Assembly (NCBI GenBank): GCA_020465985.1
Contig: JAANYP010002833.1
Coordinates: 62,001-126,000, forward strand
Direction: 5' to 3'
DNA from: Centrapalus pauciflorus
Lineage: Eukaryota > Streptophyta > Magnoliopsida > Asterales > Asteraceae
Length of the DNA: 64,000 nucleotides
Part shown: one piece after another, positions 1 to 10,547 of the stretch
Layout of the letters: each line of letters starts with the position of its first letter
Position numbering within the stretch: position 1 is the stretch's first letter
Program-made: the position numbers and the translations under genes
The notes under the pieces: generated by a model
The model's database searches: none
Seen by the model: only the letters and a program-made list of their open reading frames with translations
What the model was told of the DNA's origin: nothing

Positions 1-527
1 TGCTACATAAGGACAAATGTTGTTTTGTCAGAATGTGTTGAAAAGCAGTTTTGTCTTTTTGGAAAGGCACTCCACTATCTCAGCATCTAATGAGGAAGGT
101 TCACCAGTATTCTCTGAAAGAGTATAAAAGGAAGCTTCTAAGGAAAGTGAGATAACTAAGAGAGAGAGATATCCAGAACGTGCAAAGAATTGTGTTTTCA
201 TGCATGCAAAGTCTAATTAGAAAAAGAATAGTTAAGTGTGTCCAAGCGGTTCTTGTTCAAGCTGTCTGTCTGTCTTGTAAAATCAGTGAGTCTATCATAC
301 TGAGTGAATTCATTGTATCTAGTCTGAGTGAGTCTTAGATTAGTACTATATATGTTGTTTCTGTCATCTCACCTTGAACCATTCCGTAGATCAAGCTTGT
401 TTGTAATTAACACCTGTTGATATATACATACAAACATTGAGAAAGTGTGTTGAAATTTTAAATAGTTGTATTCACCCCCCTTCTACAGCTTACGGCAACA
501 GAGTAGGGAAACCTTTTGGGACCTACA
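1..527 (+). repeat. 5' LTR of element O (window starts inside it)
   Basis: The sequence matches 47568-48069 with scattered substitutions, including the TATA region, the run of C near the end and the CAGCTTAC stretch. The right edge is placed at 527 because the primer-binding site starts at 530. The left end lies outside the window; the 3' copy suggests a full length of about 1 kb. Confidence 0.75.
123..130 (+). promoter_or_regulatory. TATA box of element O 5' LTR
   Basis: TATAAAAG sits in the LTR in the context GAGAGTATAAAAGGAAG and recurs in the 3' LTR at 47696-47703. It is the likely core promoter of the genomic transcript, with a start expected about 30 bp downstream. Confidence 0.7.
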
Positions 528-529
528 AC

Positions 530-541
530 TGGTATCAGAGC
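530..541 (+). other. Primer-binding site, initiator tRNA-Met type
   Basis: TGGTATCAGAGC is an exact copy of the plant copia PBS, complementary to the 3' end of initiator tRNA-Met. It lies two bases after the proposed LTR end and 55 bp before the gag ATG, and fixes the orientation and left boundary of the internal region. Confidence 0.9.
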
Positions 542-595
542 AAGTTTAGAGTGTGTGTTAACTCTAAGATCTCTTACATATCCCTATTTCCCTCC

Positions 596-3347
596 ATGGA
601 CAACAGTTCTGCCAACTCGTCCTCTTACTACGACAATGGGTCAATGGCAAAACCTCCCAACTTCGATCATCATAACTTCTCTAGCTGGAACTGCAGAATG
701 ATGCAGTATTTAGAGAATCTGGATGTACAATTACCAGACATAGTGATGGAAGGTCCCTATGTGCCAACTTCTGTCACTACTATAACTCCAGTTGCTGAAA
801 GAGACGTTTCTGAAATCAGGACCATTGCAAAGGCAAAAGCTCAATGGTCTGGGGAAGACAAAGGTGTGGTTGACTTTGATGCAAAGGCCAGGAACAACCT
901 TTTCATCTATCTACCGGATGATGTCTTCAAACAGGTTGAGAAGATGAAGACTGCAAAGGAAATGTGGGATACTCTGTGTATCGTCTATGATGGCCCCACA
1001 ATCACATTGGATAATAGGATCAATAATCTTGTTAGACAATATGAAGTGTTGTTTGCAAAGTAAAAGGAGACACTCACTGAAACCTACACCAGGTTCACTG
1101 CCTTGATAAATGATCTCAAAGATGTTGGGATCACTAAAGACAGCTTAACTGTGGTTATCAAATTTCTGGACATACTGCCGAGGAATGGAATTACTTCTCT
1201 ACTATGCTCAGAAACTCTGGCACCGTCAGAGGCATGGTACTTGTGAACCTTTATGGATCCTTGTTAAATGATGAACAATCAAGGCAACAGAAAAGAAATG
1301 CCTTGGAGATGTCCAAAAGAGGTGCAGCCTTAGTGGCCAGCGTGAGACAACCTGTTAATCAGGTGTGATGTGTTCACACAAGGTGATCAATAGGCTGATG
1401 ATGAAATGGAGGAAATGTCTGAAGAAGAGGACTGTGAAGATCTTGCTGAGTTTGATTATGAGCAAATGATTGCCATGCTTGTCAGAAAATTCAATAAGAA
1501 TAGGTTTGGTGGTAAAATGCTGCAAAAGAAATCATGTGCCATCAAGAAGAAGGCATTTGACAAAACTAAGGTTGGGTGCTTTAAATGTGGCAAAACAAGC
1601 CATATAGCTGCTGACTATGTGTCTAAAGCTATTGGCTCTTCCTCCAAACCATACAAGACAAACAAAGATGATGGCTACAGGGTTAAGTACCTAATGACCA
1701 TGGCTAAGCTGAAAAACTTGGAAGACTCAATGGCTTCCAACAAGCAGAAGGGACTTATGGCTGAAACTTGTGACTGGGAGGAGTCTGATTCATCATCTGA
1801 TGAAGAGGACAACAACTGTCTGATGGCCAACGCTGATGTCCCCTCAACAAGCAACTTCAAACAGAACCTGGCTGAAGCTGAAGCTCTCAGCACCTTAGAG
1901 AACTGGAATCCCACCATGATGTATAAGGTACAAAATTTTAAGGATTACAGCTCTTAGGAAAAAGTTAAAATGTTTGATTATTTACTTGTTGATCTAAAAG
2001 CTACTGTTGAGAAGCATGATGCTTTGAAGTCTGAGATCTCTAAGTTAAAAACTGATCTTGAAATTAAAACTAATGAACTGAACAACTTTCATAAGTTTAA
2101 AACTGAGCTTGATGAAGTAAAACACTTCAACACCATTTTATTAGAAGAAAAGAGAGTGACAGACTCAAAGCATGCTAAGCTTCAAAAGATTGTTGACTCT
2201 TGGTGCCAGTCAGCTCAGAAAGTCAACCATTGTATCAGTCAGCAAATACCTGCTCAAATCCAAGCCAATCTTGGAGGAGATCTTGATACAACAGCTTTTA
2301 TTGTTGAGGTTAATAATCTGGAAAAAGACTTATCCGCTTTTGGTGAGCTTCCAAGTACTTTTATCCAAAGAGTAAATGGAAAGCTTGTCTCAACAAACAG
2401 GTTTGTCAGACCTCAAATCACTGACCGTTTGTGTGAAAAGAACTATAAAGACTCATGATGGAATGTGTTCTCCATCAAATCAGCCAGCTAAGTGTCTAGC
2501 CAGTTCACATAAACAAAAGAAGGGAAAACAAGTGAAAACTGCAGCTTTGGGCACTAAACCTGTCAACCAGACAGAATCTGGATCTAAAGCTGTTGAGAAG
2601 AAACCTCTTAACCATTTTGATGCTAAATATTTTAAGAAAAAATTTCAAAAGAAAAGCAGCTTGCATTCAACAGGGGTAGGTCTCATGTTGGAAGCAAATC
2701 TGCTATGATTTCAAATAATTTTTTAAATCATAGTGAAAAACTGGTTATAAATGAAGGAAAAATTTTGCTAAAACCAGAAGTAATGACCATGTTGATAGGC
2801 AACAACCATCACATCTCAGTAAAGGCAAAGGCAAAGCCATTGCTCAACCTGGGAAAGCTGGGAATAAGTTTCCCAAACTTGTGAAGGATAAAATACAATC
2901 AAACTACCTGTGATTGATCTTTGCCCTCCTAAAAAGAGGAAAGAGGACACAGGCAAAGCTGTTGCTATTTTACCTTTTATCCAAGCTATTGGTTCCTTAA
3001 AATAAGTTAAACATTGTTGAAACCTGTTATGAAAGCCAACAGAGATAAACAAGAATGTGTTTCTGGAAGTGCTTCTTCCAAAAAGTCTAAAGAGAAAATG
3101 TTACAAATGTGGAAAGAAGACTCATATGGCCAAGGACTGTCCTGAAATTGAGGACATGAGGCCTGCTGACACTGCTAACTCCAACATTGCAAAAACCAGC
3201 AGTGTTGGAAGTAGCATTGTGATTGAGGAGATCATCCAAGCTGATACAATCCAAATTTGGAATATTAGTGTAGATCTTAGTGGTCCATCAACAAATGTTG
3301 ATGAAGAAGGGGAACTCATTCTTAAGATGAGTTCCCTTAAAAACTAA
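596..3347 (+). pseudogene. gag of element O, broken
   Basis: Capsid and nucleocapsid polyprotein remnant. The ATG at 596 follows the PBS; the open frame upstream to 437 is LTR and leader. The first part (to 1063) resembles the UBN2-type gag domain, with a stretch around LPDDVFKQVEKM and EMWDTL. Frame changes and stops follow at 1063, about 1250, 1957 and 2458. A first zinc knuckle near 1577-1618 reads C-x2-C-x4-H-x4-Y, so its last cysteine is lost. A lysine and glutamate rich coiled-coil stretch spans about 1980-2340. A second, intact CCHC knuckle lies near 3097-3138 (CYKCGKKTHMAKDC). Two knuckles and a long coiled coil are shared with A, B and D. Confidence 0.85.
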
Positions 3348-3375
3348 TATTTTCCCATGACACTCTGTAGGTTAA

Positions 3376-4726
3376 ACAACCAAGCAAGGTATGGTACTTG
3401 GACAGCGGCTGCTCAGGCCACAAGACAGGTTGCAAAGATTTGTTGAGTGATCTCAAGCCTGAAAAAGGCGCAAAAGTCACCTTTGGTGACAATGTTCAGC
3501 GATCTATAGAAGGATATGGAACCCTTCAAGATGGTGCTGCAATATTCAACAGAGTAGCCTATGTGTCTGGGCTGAAACATAATCTTGTTAGCATTAGTCA
3601 ACTATGTGATGCTGGATACAATGTTAATTTTGATGAGCACCTAGGATACATACTAGGTCCCTAAGGCAAAGTTGTGTTATGTGCATAACGAAAGAAAGAT
3701 GTATATGTTGCAGATATGAACTCTGCTGATCTAACAATGGAAACCTGTTTCATCTCAAGGAACAATGAAGACCTAAACTGGTTATGGCACAAAAGGCTAT
3801 CACATCTGTACTTCAAGAATATCAAAAAACTCTGTAAGAAAGAGTTAGTAACAGGTTTGCCTTTTATAACTTATATTAAGGATAAACTCTACACTACCTG
3901 TGACAAGGGTAAGCAAAGGAAAACATTTTTCAAATCCAAACGTAATTTCTCTATTGATACACCTCTCTTTTTAATCCATATGGACTTGTTTAGACTTGTC
4001 AGTGTCCCAAGTCTAGGAGGTAGAAGATACACTCTAGTAATGGTTGATGAGTTCTCCACGTTTACACGGGTGATCTTCCTAAAGACCAAAGGAGAGGTTG
4101 CCAGAGAAATTAGTGGATTTATCAAGAAGATGGAAGTTCTGAACTCTGCCCAAGTCAAGCAGCTTAGAAGTGATCATGGTACTGAATTCGAAAACAGTAC
4201 TCTTGAGGACTTCTGTGAGGAAAGAGGGATCTCTCAAAACTTTTCAGCTGTAAGAACTCCACAACAAAATGGAGTTGCTGAAATGAGGAATAGAACCCTC
4301 ATTGAAGCTGCTCGAACCATGTCGTGTGCATTAGGTTTGCCTTCATCATTCTGGGCTTAAGTTGTCAATACTGCATGCTTCACTCAAAACAGATCCTTTG
4401 TGGTGAAAAGGTTCAATAAGACTCCTTATGAATTAGTCAAAGGGAGAAAGCCTAACATAGGCTATTTCCATGTGTTTGGATGTCGCTGTTTCATCCTAAA
4501 TCAAAGGGACCAGCTGGCCAAATTTGAACCCAAAGCTGATGAAGGTATCTTTGTTGGATACTCAGTTGTTTCTAAAGCTTACAGAGTATACAACTACAAA
4601 AGAAAGGTGATATATGAATCTATCAATGTCACCTTTGAGGAGTCTAAGAATGCTTCTACCAAAGTTGTTCCTGAATCAGTTTTAGGAGAATTCAGCTTTG
4701 ATGATCATATGCATTCCATTTATTAA
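3376..4726 (+). pseudogene. pol of element O: protease and integrase, broken
   Basis: Aspartic protease begins near 3391 with the active-site motif LDSGCSGH. A stop after 3660 precedes the integrase zinc-binding region (HKRLSH...CDKGKQ, about 3786-3915), where one of the usual two cysteines is missing. The integrase core follows: first Asp in HMDLF (near 3980), second in RSDHGTEF (near 4170), Glu in NGVAEMRNR (near 4280). A stop at 4358-4360 replaces a conserved Glu codon (GAA to TAA), and the C-terminal part (VFGCRCFIL, GIFVGYS) continues to 4726. This enzyme would insert the cDNA. Gene order protease-integrase-RT marks copia. Confidence 0.85.
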
Positions 4727-5435
4727 GAAAAGGACTCAAAAGCTTCTACTTCATCCAGAGTGGAACCTGTTAAACACAATGGGCATGATGACGGTTATGT
4801 TAGTACATCATGTGTGAATAATTGTAATGATATAGATAATGCAACATGTCAAAAACCAATCAATGATGGTTTTCCTGGATCCTCTACTGATGTGTTCAAC
4901 AACAATGATTCATTTTCAATGGGTGATCAGCTCAAGACATCAGTGTGTCTGAAAATCAAGAAAGCTGTTCTGCAAGTCCTGATGAAAATGAAACTAATAC
5001 AGGAGAATCTTCATTGAAACATGATCCTAAGTGGATCAGGTGTCACCTCAGTGATCAAATAATTGGTGACATTAACAAAGTGGTACAAACAAGATGGGAC
5101 AGTTTAGGAAACCTTTATATGTTTTCTAGCTTTGTATCCCTGATGGAGCCAAAGAAAGTAGATGATGTACTTAAAGATGCCAATTGGATCACTGCCATGC
5201 AAGAAGAACTCAATCAGTTTGAGAGAAACAAAGTATGGAAGTTGGTTCCTGTTCCTAAAGGTAAAACAATAATCGGCACCAAGTGGGTTTTCAGATTTAA
5301 AATGGATGAGCAAGGTCATGTTATTAGAAATAAGGCAAGGCTGGTTGCTCAAGGCTATAGGCAAGAAGAAGGCATAGATTATGATGAAACATTTGCTCCA
5401 GTGGCCAGGTTAGAATCAATTCATTTGTTTTTAGC
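4727..5435 (+). pseudogene. RT start of element O, cut off by insertion
   Basis: After a low-complexity linker (4727-5090) the N-terminal fingers of a copia reverse transcriptase are clear: AMQEELNQFERNKVWKLV (5197-5250), GTKWVFRFK, NKARLVAQGY and the end of the conserved VARLE segment near 5400-5420. Similarity stops at 5435, where the LTR of element A begins. The catalytic YVDD segment, the thumb and RNase H are absent from the window, since O resumes at 30849 beyond pol. Roughly 1 kb of pol was therefore deleted during or after the insertion. Confidence 0.85.
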
Positions 5436-5872
5436 CTAATAATTATTCGATTCTATCCCTAATTATAGAGGCTAATTCGAGTCTTCCATGGGCCAAACTC
5501 GAATCAGGCCCTAGGCCCATTCGAGTTTGTCCCCACTGACACTCTCGAATCTGCCTAAGTGAGCACATTTGAATCTACCTAGGATCACATTCGAATCTGT
5601 CATAGATTCGAATGCCAATCCTTATAGAATTAGAATCTGACTAACTTGTATTTGAAACTTATGTTTTTTTAACTTATGTTTGATTTTATCTTTGATCTTT
5701 ATGTTTGAACTTCTTGTAATACGTTACATCAAGTTCAAACATACAAACAATAACTATCAAACATATATAAACATATATATCAACCACTCGTTAGAACTCA
5801 ATACTTTGAATATTACTTAAACCAAAATGTTCGATCACTTAGACTGCTATCGTCACACAGGGTGTACCAACA
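5436..5872 (-). repeat. 3' LTR of element A, truncated
   Basis: Matches 18153-18589 base for base in length (437 bp), with differences such as CTTCC for CTGCC and AATTAG for AATTCG. It starts (minus strand) TGTTGGTACACCC at 5872. The homologous LTR continues for 229 bp more at 17921-18152, but here the sequence switches at 5436 to RT of element O. Confidence 0.9.
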
Positions 5873-5892
5873 GACTCCCCCTTGACGATAGC
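5846..5892 (-). other. Polypurine tract and bracketing hairpin, element A
   Basis: On the minus strand, AAGGGGGAGTC (5883-5873) directly precedes the LTR start at 5872 and is the plus-strand primer. GCTATCGTC (5892-5884) and GACGATAGC (5854-5846) form a perfect 9-bp inverted repeat around it, so the RNA can fold with the PPT/LTR border in the loop. The same arrangement occurs in B and H. Confidence 0.8.
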
Positions 5893-5979
5893 TTCTAACT
5901 ATTTACATCTTGATTAAGTACTAGAACTATATATACTACTACCTGCGTATAAACATGCATCTATACATACTTTTACTAC

Positions 5980-8937
5980 CTACTGGTACTTCCTGGCATC
6001 AGACCTCCATCCTTCGTGAAAGAAGATAGGTTGATCATTCAGCTTATTCAGGTCGTCCTTTGATAGATTTATTAAGTGCAGTGGATCATACACTCTCAAA
6101 ATCACTTTGTCCTGTGTATCTTCCATGACTGCTTCAGCTGTGTCATTATCGACGTACCACCATTTCATGTTGCCTAGAACATCTTGTGGCATCGATTTCA
6201 TTGGTACTTTCTTTAGACACCTCACAGGTTTGTATACCTTCCTGGCCCATGGCCTACCTGTATGAGGATCTGTTCTCGACTGATCCTCGACCCTCTTTCC
6301 AGTCCTGGGCTTGAGTCGCTCAAATTTGCCTGATCGACCTTCTTTCCTTATAATTCTTTCAATCACTTCTGCATACTTATCATCTCCAATATTAATCAGC
6401 TCCTTCCAGTCTAACTCTTTAACTTCAATCTTGGGCAGTGTATTGAATGCTTTCAGTGTTCGCCTCAAGTATTGAAGGCCATCTCTCCTTTTTAAAATAA
6501 ATAGCTGTAGTTCTCGGTCAAAGAACCAGCTTATAATTCCTCCTGAGAGATCTCCAGCACCCGGAATTCTCATTCTTTTCTTCATCTTTGGCTTTGTCTT
6601 CTTTTCTTCCTTACGGAACCAAAGCTTCATCAACTCAGCCCTAGATGGCTCCTTCTCTGCTTCTTCAAGTTGTGAGTCTTCGACTGAGGCTATGTTGATG
6701 TCATCTATGTCAATCACATTGTGATTATTGTGCACATACAATTCCGTGATAGGTTGTGAATTTATGATCATCTCATTGACGTTATCGTCCTCGTCCTCTA
6801 TTACTTCGTCGTCGGATCTCCAATCAACAATCTCCTCAGGTACAAATTCCCCTTCCTCCAACTCTTCTATTTCATCTTCAAAATCAAATTCCATTAACTC
6901 TTCCTCAATGTCTTTTAGCGCATCTATCATATCGCTTTCCAAAGTCCTTGAGGAACCAGCCTCTCCTCCTTCACCTTCCAACTGACTCGGCTCCCCCTGA
7001 GTCTGAGCATCCTGAGCAGCAGAAAAATCTACTGGCTCATTCTGTCCTTGCGTGCTGGGATCATTGTCGTGGTCATCATCATTACCATCATCATCATCCC
7101 TGCGCACTTCTACTAGATCACGGCAGGATGTCTCCCCCTGAGCCTTTATATTTTTCATTAATTGCTCAACTAGGGAGCGAATCGATCTTAGTTCAGCTGC
7201 TTGATCCGCGACAAAAGTTTTCAACTCTAAATTCTCTTCCTGTACTTTGTCCACTATCTTTTTCAGATCGGCATTCTCGTTATCTAGATTTGCATTGTGC
7301 TTCTGAATCTCACCGATTGCCGTCGTTAGGCCTAAGATCTGGATCTGTTGGAAGTCAACTCTATCTTTTAGCTGCAAAAACCTTTGATTTTCTGCGTATG
7401 TTGATGAGGTGGATGGGATGGATTGAATTGGAGTCGGAACGATGGGTGATGGGATGTACGGTTTAGCATGTGGTGGTGATGGTGGTATGGTGGATTGAGT
7501 AGGTGGAGGTTGGACTATTTCAGGCTGTGCTACTGAAGCGGAAGTAGCTCCTTGCATAAAATGATGACGCTTAGCCCTTTGCCTCGTCACTAATGGAGCG
7601 ACCTCTTCTTCTTCAAAATCAGAGTCATCAGACTCTCGTGATGCTCGCCGCCTTGAAGCTTCTTCATTCACTACCAATCTCGACCCATAAGTTCCTATCT
7701 GAACTGTTGGTTCTGCTGTGACGGACTCTGGAACTTCAACCTCTATCTCCTCCATATCTTCAGACTCAGTAGCTGACGATGACATGTCATTACCGGTTTG
7801 AGGAGGTTGATATTCATCTACTTCCCTAAGCACATCATCTTCTCCTTCTGGAGGCTGTAACAATTGATCAATAAGCTCAGCAGTTATCTCTTCATTGGCA
7901 TTTGGACCCGCTTCCCATATCTCATGCAGTGTTTGACAAAACTGATCGGATGTCGGAATAGGTTCTGCTGGTGTAGTTGATGGTCCAGCCTCTTGTGCTT
8001 CTTGATGTTGACAGGTAGACGGCCTACTTGCCTGAGTTTGACTCGCAGATGGTCTTTGGCGTCTCCTTTGTTGCTGTGCACGCGGTTGTAGCTGCTGTTG
8101 TTGTGGCTGTCGAAGTTGAACTTCTACTTCACCTGCCCAGTTGGCATTATCTGGTGCCACAAAGTTCCTGTCTATTACAGCTCCAAATAACGGTCGCTCG
8201 ACCGGAACTGCCAACCTTCCTCTATGGGAAGAGCAATCAGCAAAAATCCTTTTGTCAATAACCGCTACACTTTGAATCTCATTTTGCTGCGGCAAATTCG
8301 GCAAGAAGTGCCTGATAAGCATCATCACAAATCGTGGGTACAACAACAATCTTTCGCGTTCAGGCGCAGTGATTTTATGAACAAATTCTGAGAAAAACAT
8401 TTCAGAAAAGCTGAAGCACCGATTATAAACCAAAGCGATCATCCCGGATTGGATCTTCGAGACAATATAATCAAAACCCACTTTCTTGGCCGCAAAACAA
8501 ACCATGAATACATGCGCCAGAAATCTCCACTGACCTATGAGTCCACTCTTCATATAAGATGTTTTAGTAATATCCAAGCTATAACCCATCCTCAGAAAAG
8601 CAGCCTGCCTAATACTTAACGGAAAGTCTATAGGACCATTTTCTTCTTCCTGAGATCCCAGCTGAAGAACCTGACGTAGCATATCAGCAGAAAACACTAA
8701 CGGCTGTCCTGCTATCCTTGTCCTTAGCACAGTTGGGGTGACGGTACAATCAACTTGCAGATGTTCATAAAACTGCCGTACATATGGAATCACGATTTGG
8801 ATGTTATGGGACAATGCAAACGCAATCCTAGACTCCACTAGGAAATCCATCATCTGACGGAAACCCTGCGCCTCAGGGATATGATGGTCGGGGGGAATGA
8901 CCATATTATGCTTAGGCACGAATACTCGATCAGCCAT
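5980..8937 (-). CDS. Large extra ORF of element A, envelope position, function unknown
   Basis: An open frame of 985 codons from ATG 8937 (MADRVFV) lies between the pol spacer and the polypurine tract. By position it is the env-like ORF of Sireviruses, but I see no signal peptide or membrane segment. Residues about 1-270 form a conserved, well-structured domain (YVRQFYEHLQVDCTV, RFVMMLIRHFLPNLPQ). A glutamine-rich stretch, proline and acidic low complexity, a coiled coil at about 514-600 and an acidic segment at about 680-720 follow. A basic C-terminal domain starts near residue 800 (SWFFDRELQLFILKRRD). The final TAG replaces an AAG codon in B, so A lacks the last 22 or so residues. The N-terminal pattern recalls plant transposon-protein domains of unknown role; that is a weak inference. 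Confidence 0.85.
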   Translation of the reverse strand: MADRVFVPKHNMVIPPDHHIPEAQGFRQMMDFLVESRIAFALSHNIQIVIPYVRQFYEHLQVDCTVTPTVLRTRIAGQPLVFSADMLRQVLQLGSQEEENGPIDFPLSIRQAAFLRMGYSLDITKTSYMKSGLIGQWRFLAHVFMVCFAAKKVGFDYIVSKIQSGMIALVYNRCFSFSEMFFSEFVHKITAPERERLLLYPRFVMMLIRHFLPNLPQQNEIQSVAVIDKRIFADCSSHRGRLAVPVERPLFGAVIDRNFVAPDNANWAGEVEVQLRQPQQQQLQPRAQQQRRRQRPSASQTQASRPSTCQHQEAQEAGPSTTPAEPIPTSDQFCQTLHEIWEAGPNANEEITAELIDQLLQPPEGEDDVLREVDEYQPPQTGNDMSSSATESEDMEEIEVEVPESVTAEPTVQIGTYGSRLVVNEEASRRRASRESDDSDFEEEEVAPLVTRQRAKRHHFMQGATSASVAQPEIVQPPPTQSTIPPSPPHAKPYIPSPIVPTPIQSIPSTSSTYAENQRFLQLKDRVDFQQIQILGLTTAIGEIQKHNANLDNENADLKKIVDKVQEENLELKTFVADQAAELRSIRSLVEQLMKNIKAQGETSCRDLVEVRRDDDDGNDDDHDNDPSTQGQNEPVDFSAAQDAQTQGEPSQLEGEGGEAGSSRTLESDMIDALKDIEEELMEFDFEDEIEELEEGEFVPEEIVDWRSDDEVIEDEDDNVNEMIINSQPITELYVHNNHNVIDIDDINIASVEDSQLEEAEKEPSRAELMKLWFRKEEKKTKPKMKKRMRIPGAGDLSGGIISWFFDRELQLFILKRRDGLQYLRRTLKAFNTLPKIEVKELDWKELINIGDDKYAEVIERIIRKEGRSGKFERLKPRTGKRVEDQSRTDPHTGRPWARKVYKPVRCLKKVPMKSMPQDVLGNMKWWYVDNDTAEAVMEDTQDKVILRVYDPLHLINLSKDDLNKLNDQPIFFHEGWRSDARKYQ

Positions 8938-8939
8938 GT

Positions 8940-9451
8940 CTGCACAATAGATAAAATATTAGAATTATTGAAAATGGATAAACTTGTTTAAATTCAAATT
9001 TGTTTTATTTTGAACTTGTTTAAGTACAAAATCCAACACATATGAATTTCTACAAGTTTAATTAAATTTAAATTGAATAATTCAAATAAATTGACAAATT
9101 CGAACACACAGATTCGAAGACACTCTATTTCGAGTTTGATGACAGATTCGGATGTAATGTTCTTCTCGAGTTTACTGACAAACACGAGAGTCTTCATGAA
9201 CAGATTCGAACTCGTCGGCCCACATCATCACCAAATTCCTATGATTTTAACCATTTTGGACTTAGAAAATCACATTCATTAGTCCTACTAGGTTCTAATC
9301 ACAGATATTTGCATTTAATTTGACTCTTTACCGGTCCAAACTTTGTAATTTTGAAAAACACGATTTCGACCATAAACCTTCAAAAATCGGTGATTTTGGC
9401 TTAAATGGTGTATAAAACTACTTGAATCTTGTACAATCCAGTTGTTTATAC
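8940..9451 (-). other. Putative 5'UTR intron before the extra ORF, element A
   Basis: Minus strand: TCTAG|GTATAA at 9456-9446 resembles a plant splice donor, and TCTATTGTGCAG|AC ending at 8940 resembles an acceptor two bases before the ATG. The 512-nt interval is AT-rich. Element B has the same two sites 513 nt apart. No transcript evidence is available here. Confidence 0.45.
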
Positions 9452-9609
9452 CTAGATGTATCAGTAGAATCGAACACACAAGCAAGAGACTCGACAAATA
9501 GTTGTCTTTAGTGAAATCGGTAAACTCGAGAGAAATAGATTCGAGATCGCATGATAGACTCGAGAATATAGATTCGAAAACAGATGACTTAATGACATTA
9601 CTGTTAACC

Positions 9610-9617
9610 TATTTATA
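9610..9617 (-). promoter_or_regulatory. Putative internal TATA box, element A
   Basis: The minus strand reads GGTATAAATAGG, a perfect plant TATA box inside the spacer, 158 nt before the donor-like site. Element B has the same motif at the same distance. It could start a separate transcript for the extra ORF. Confidence 0.45.
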
Positions 9618-9884
9618 CCACCTACCTTCGAGTCTATGGCCAATTTCGAATCTACTGACAGATTCGAGATCACCCAATTTCGAGTTTAACCTAAACTCGA
9701 ATTAACTCCTGAAACTTTGAAAATTTCGAAAAATTTGAAATAAAATCAACTTTTCCAACTTTTTCAATCGTATTGTGTAACGGAATAAACCATGCCAAAT
9801 CTTTTACCCTAAGCACAAGAGTTTCACGCAATGTTTATTTTATTCAACTTATGAATGCACTCTCAGTAATTTTGACCTTTTTCC

Positions 9885-9965
9885 TAAGTAAAATAACATA
9901 AAATAAAATAAAATAAATTTAAAATAAAATAAACTAAAAAATTAAAAATAAGTAAAAGTAAAAAT
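9885..9965. repeat. AAAAT-type simple repeat in spacer A
   Basis: A run of AAAAT/AAATA units with interruptions. Equivalent tracts occur in B (about 25905-25995, complementary strand) and D (about 39225-39300), so it is an inherited part of the spacer. Confidence 0.8.
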
Positions 9966-10347
9966 AAATGTTAAAATTTTGAACCAAAAAATTTAACTTA
10001 GAGTTAAACTACTCTAAAAAAATTTACAACCTATGCTAAACACTTAACAAATTATTTTTGACGAGCATAGTCTAAGAAAGGTTCAATCAGATAGCGGTGT
10101 CAGGTACGTACTTTCAGTACTTAAACTTTCACACTTAGGAATTTTTTATTCCTTTGATTGTTTGTTGTGAAATACTCATTTAGCCGATTGTTGGTATTTA
10201 CCCCTTTAAACATGCTACATTTCGGAATATCCCTTGGCATTTTTATTTATCATTAAATTATCTTACGTGACTCAGACATAGACATACTTTTATGATCAAG
10301 GCATACAGATAAAGATTCTAACTTGTTGGTATCTGCAAACTTTCTTT

Positions 10348-10547
10348 AAAAGACAAACATCGAACACAGGTCTGTATTTTCATACAACAAAGTGTCTTAT
10401 TTTGACTTAAGGTTTATTTTTAAAGCTAGCAAGACAGCGGTGACAGGTCTGTACCGACGTACAACAAAGCGACTTATCTTGCTATCCCGAATCAAAACAG
10501 AGGCAACAGGTCTGTACTTACGTACAACAGAGTTACATGTTTTTGAC
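10348..10547 (-). ncRNA. Array of three stem-loops in spacer A (putative RNA structure)
   Basis: Three adjacent inverted repeats share a loop of the form TTGTACG-n-GTACAGACCTGT (minus strand). The central one spans 10428-10482 with AGCAAGA/TCTTGCT arms and an inner TGTAC/GTACA stem. The same three hairpins are present in B (25322-25520) and D (39612-39812). This is a structural element of unknown role, not a known RNA family. Confidence 0.45.

Noticed and set aside
437..595. Upstream extension of the O gag frame to 437
   Set aside because: It runs through the LTR end and the primer-binding site; the ATG at 596 after the PBS is the natural start.
6728..7466. Plus-strand open frames rich in Ser, His and Pro opposite the A extra ORF
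   Set aside because: Shadows of the acidic and coiled-coil coding sequence on the minus strand; similar ones appear opposite B and H.
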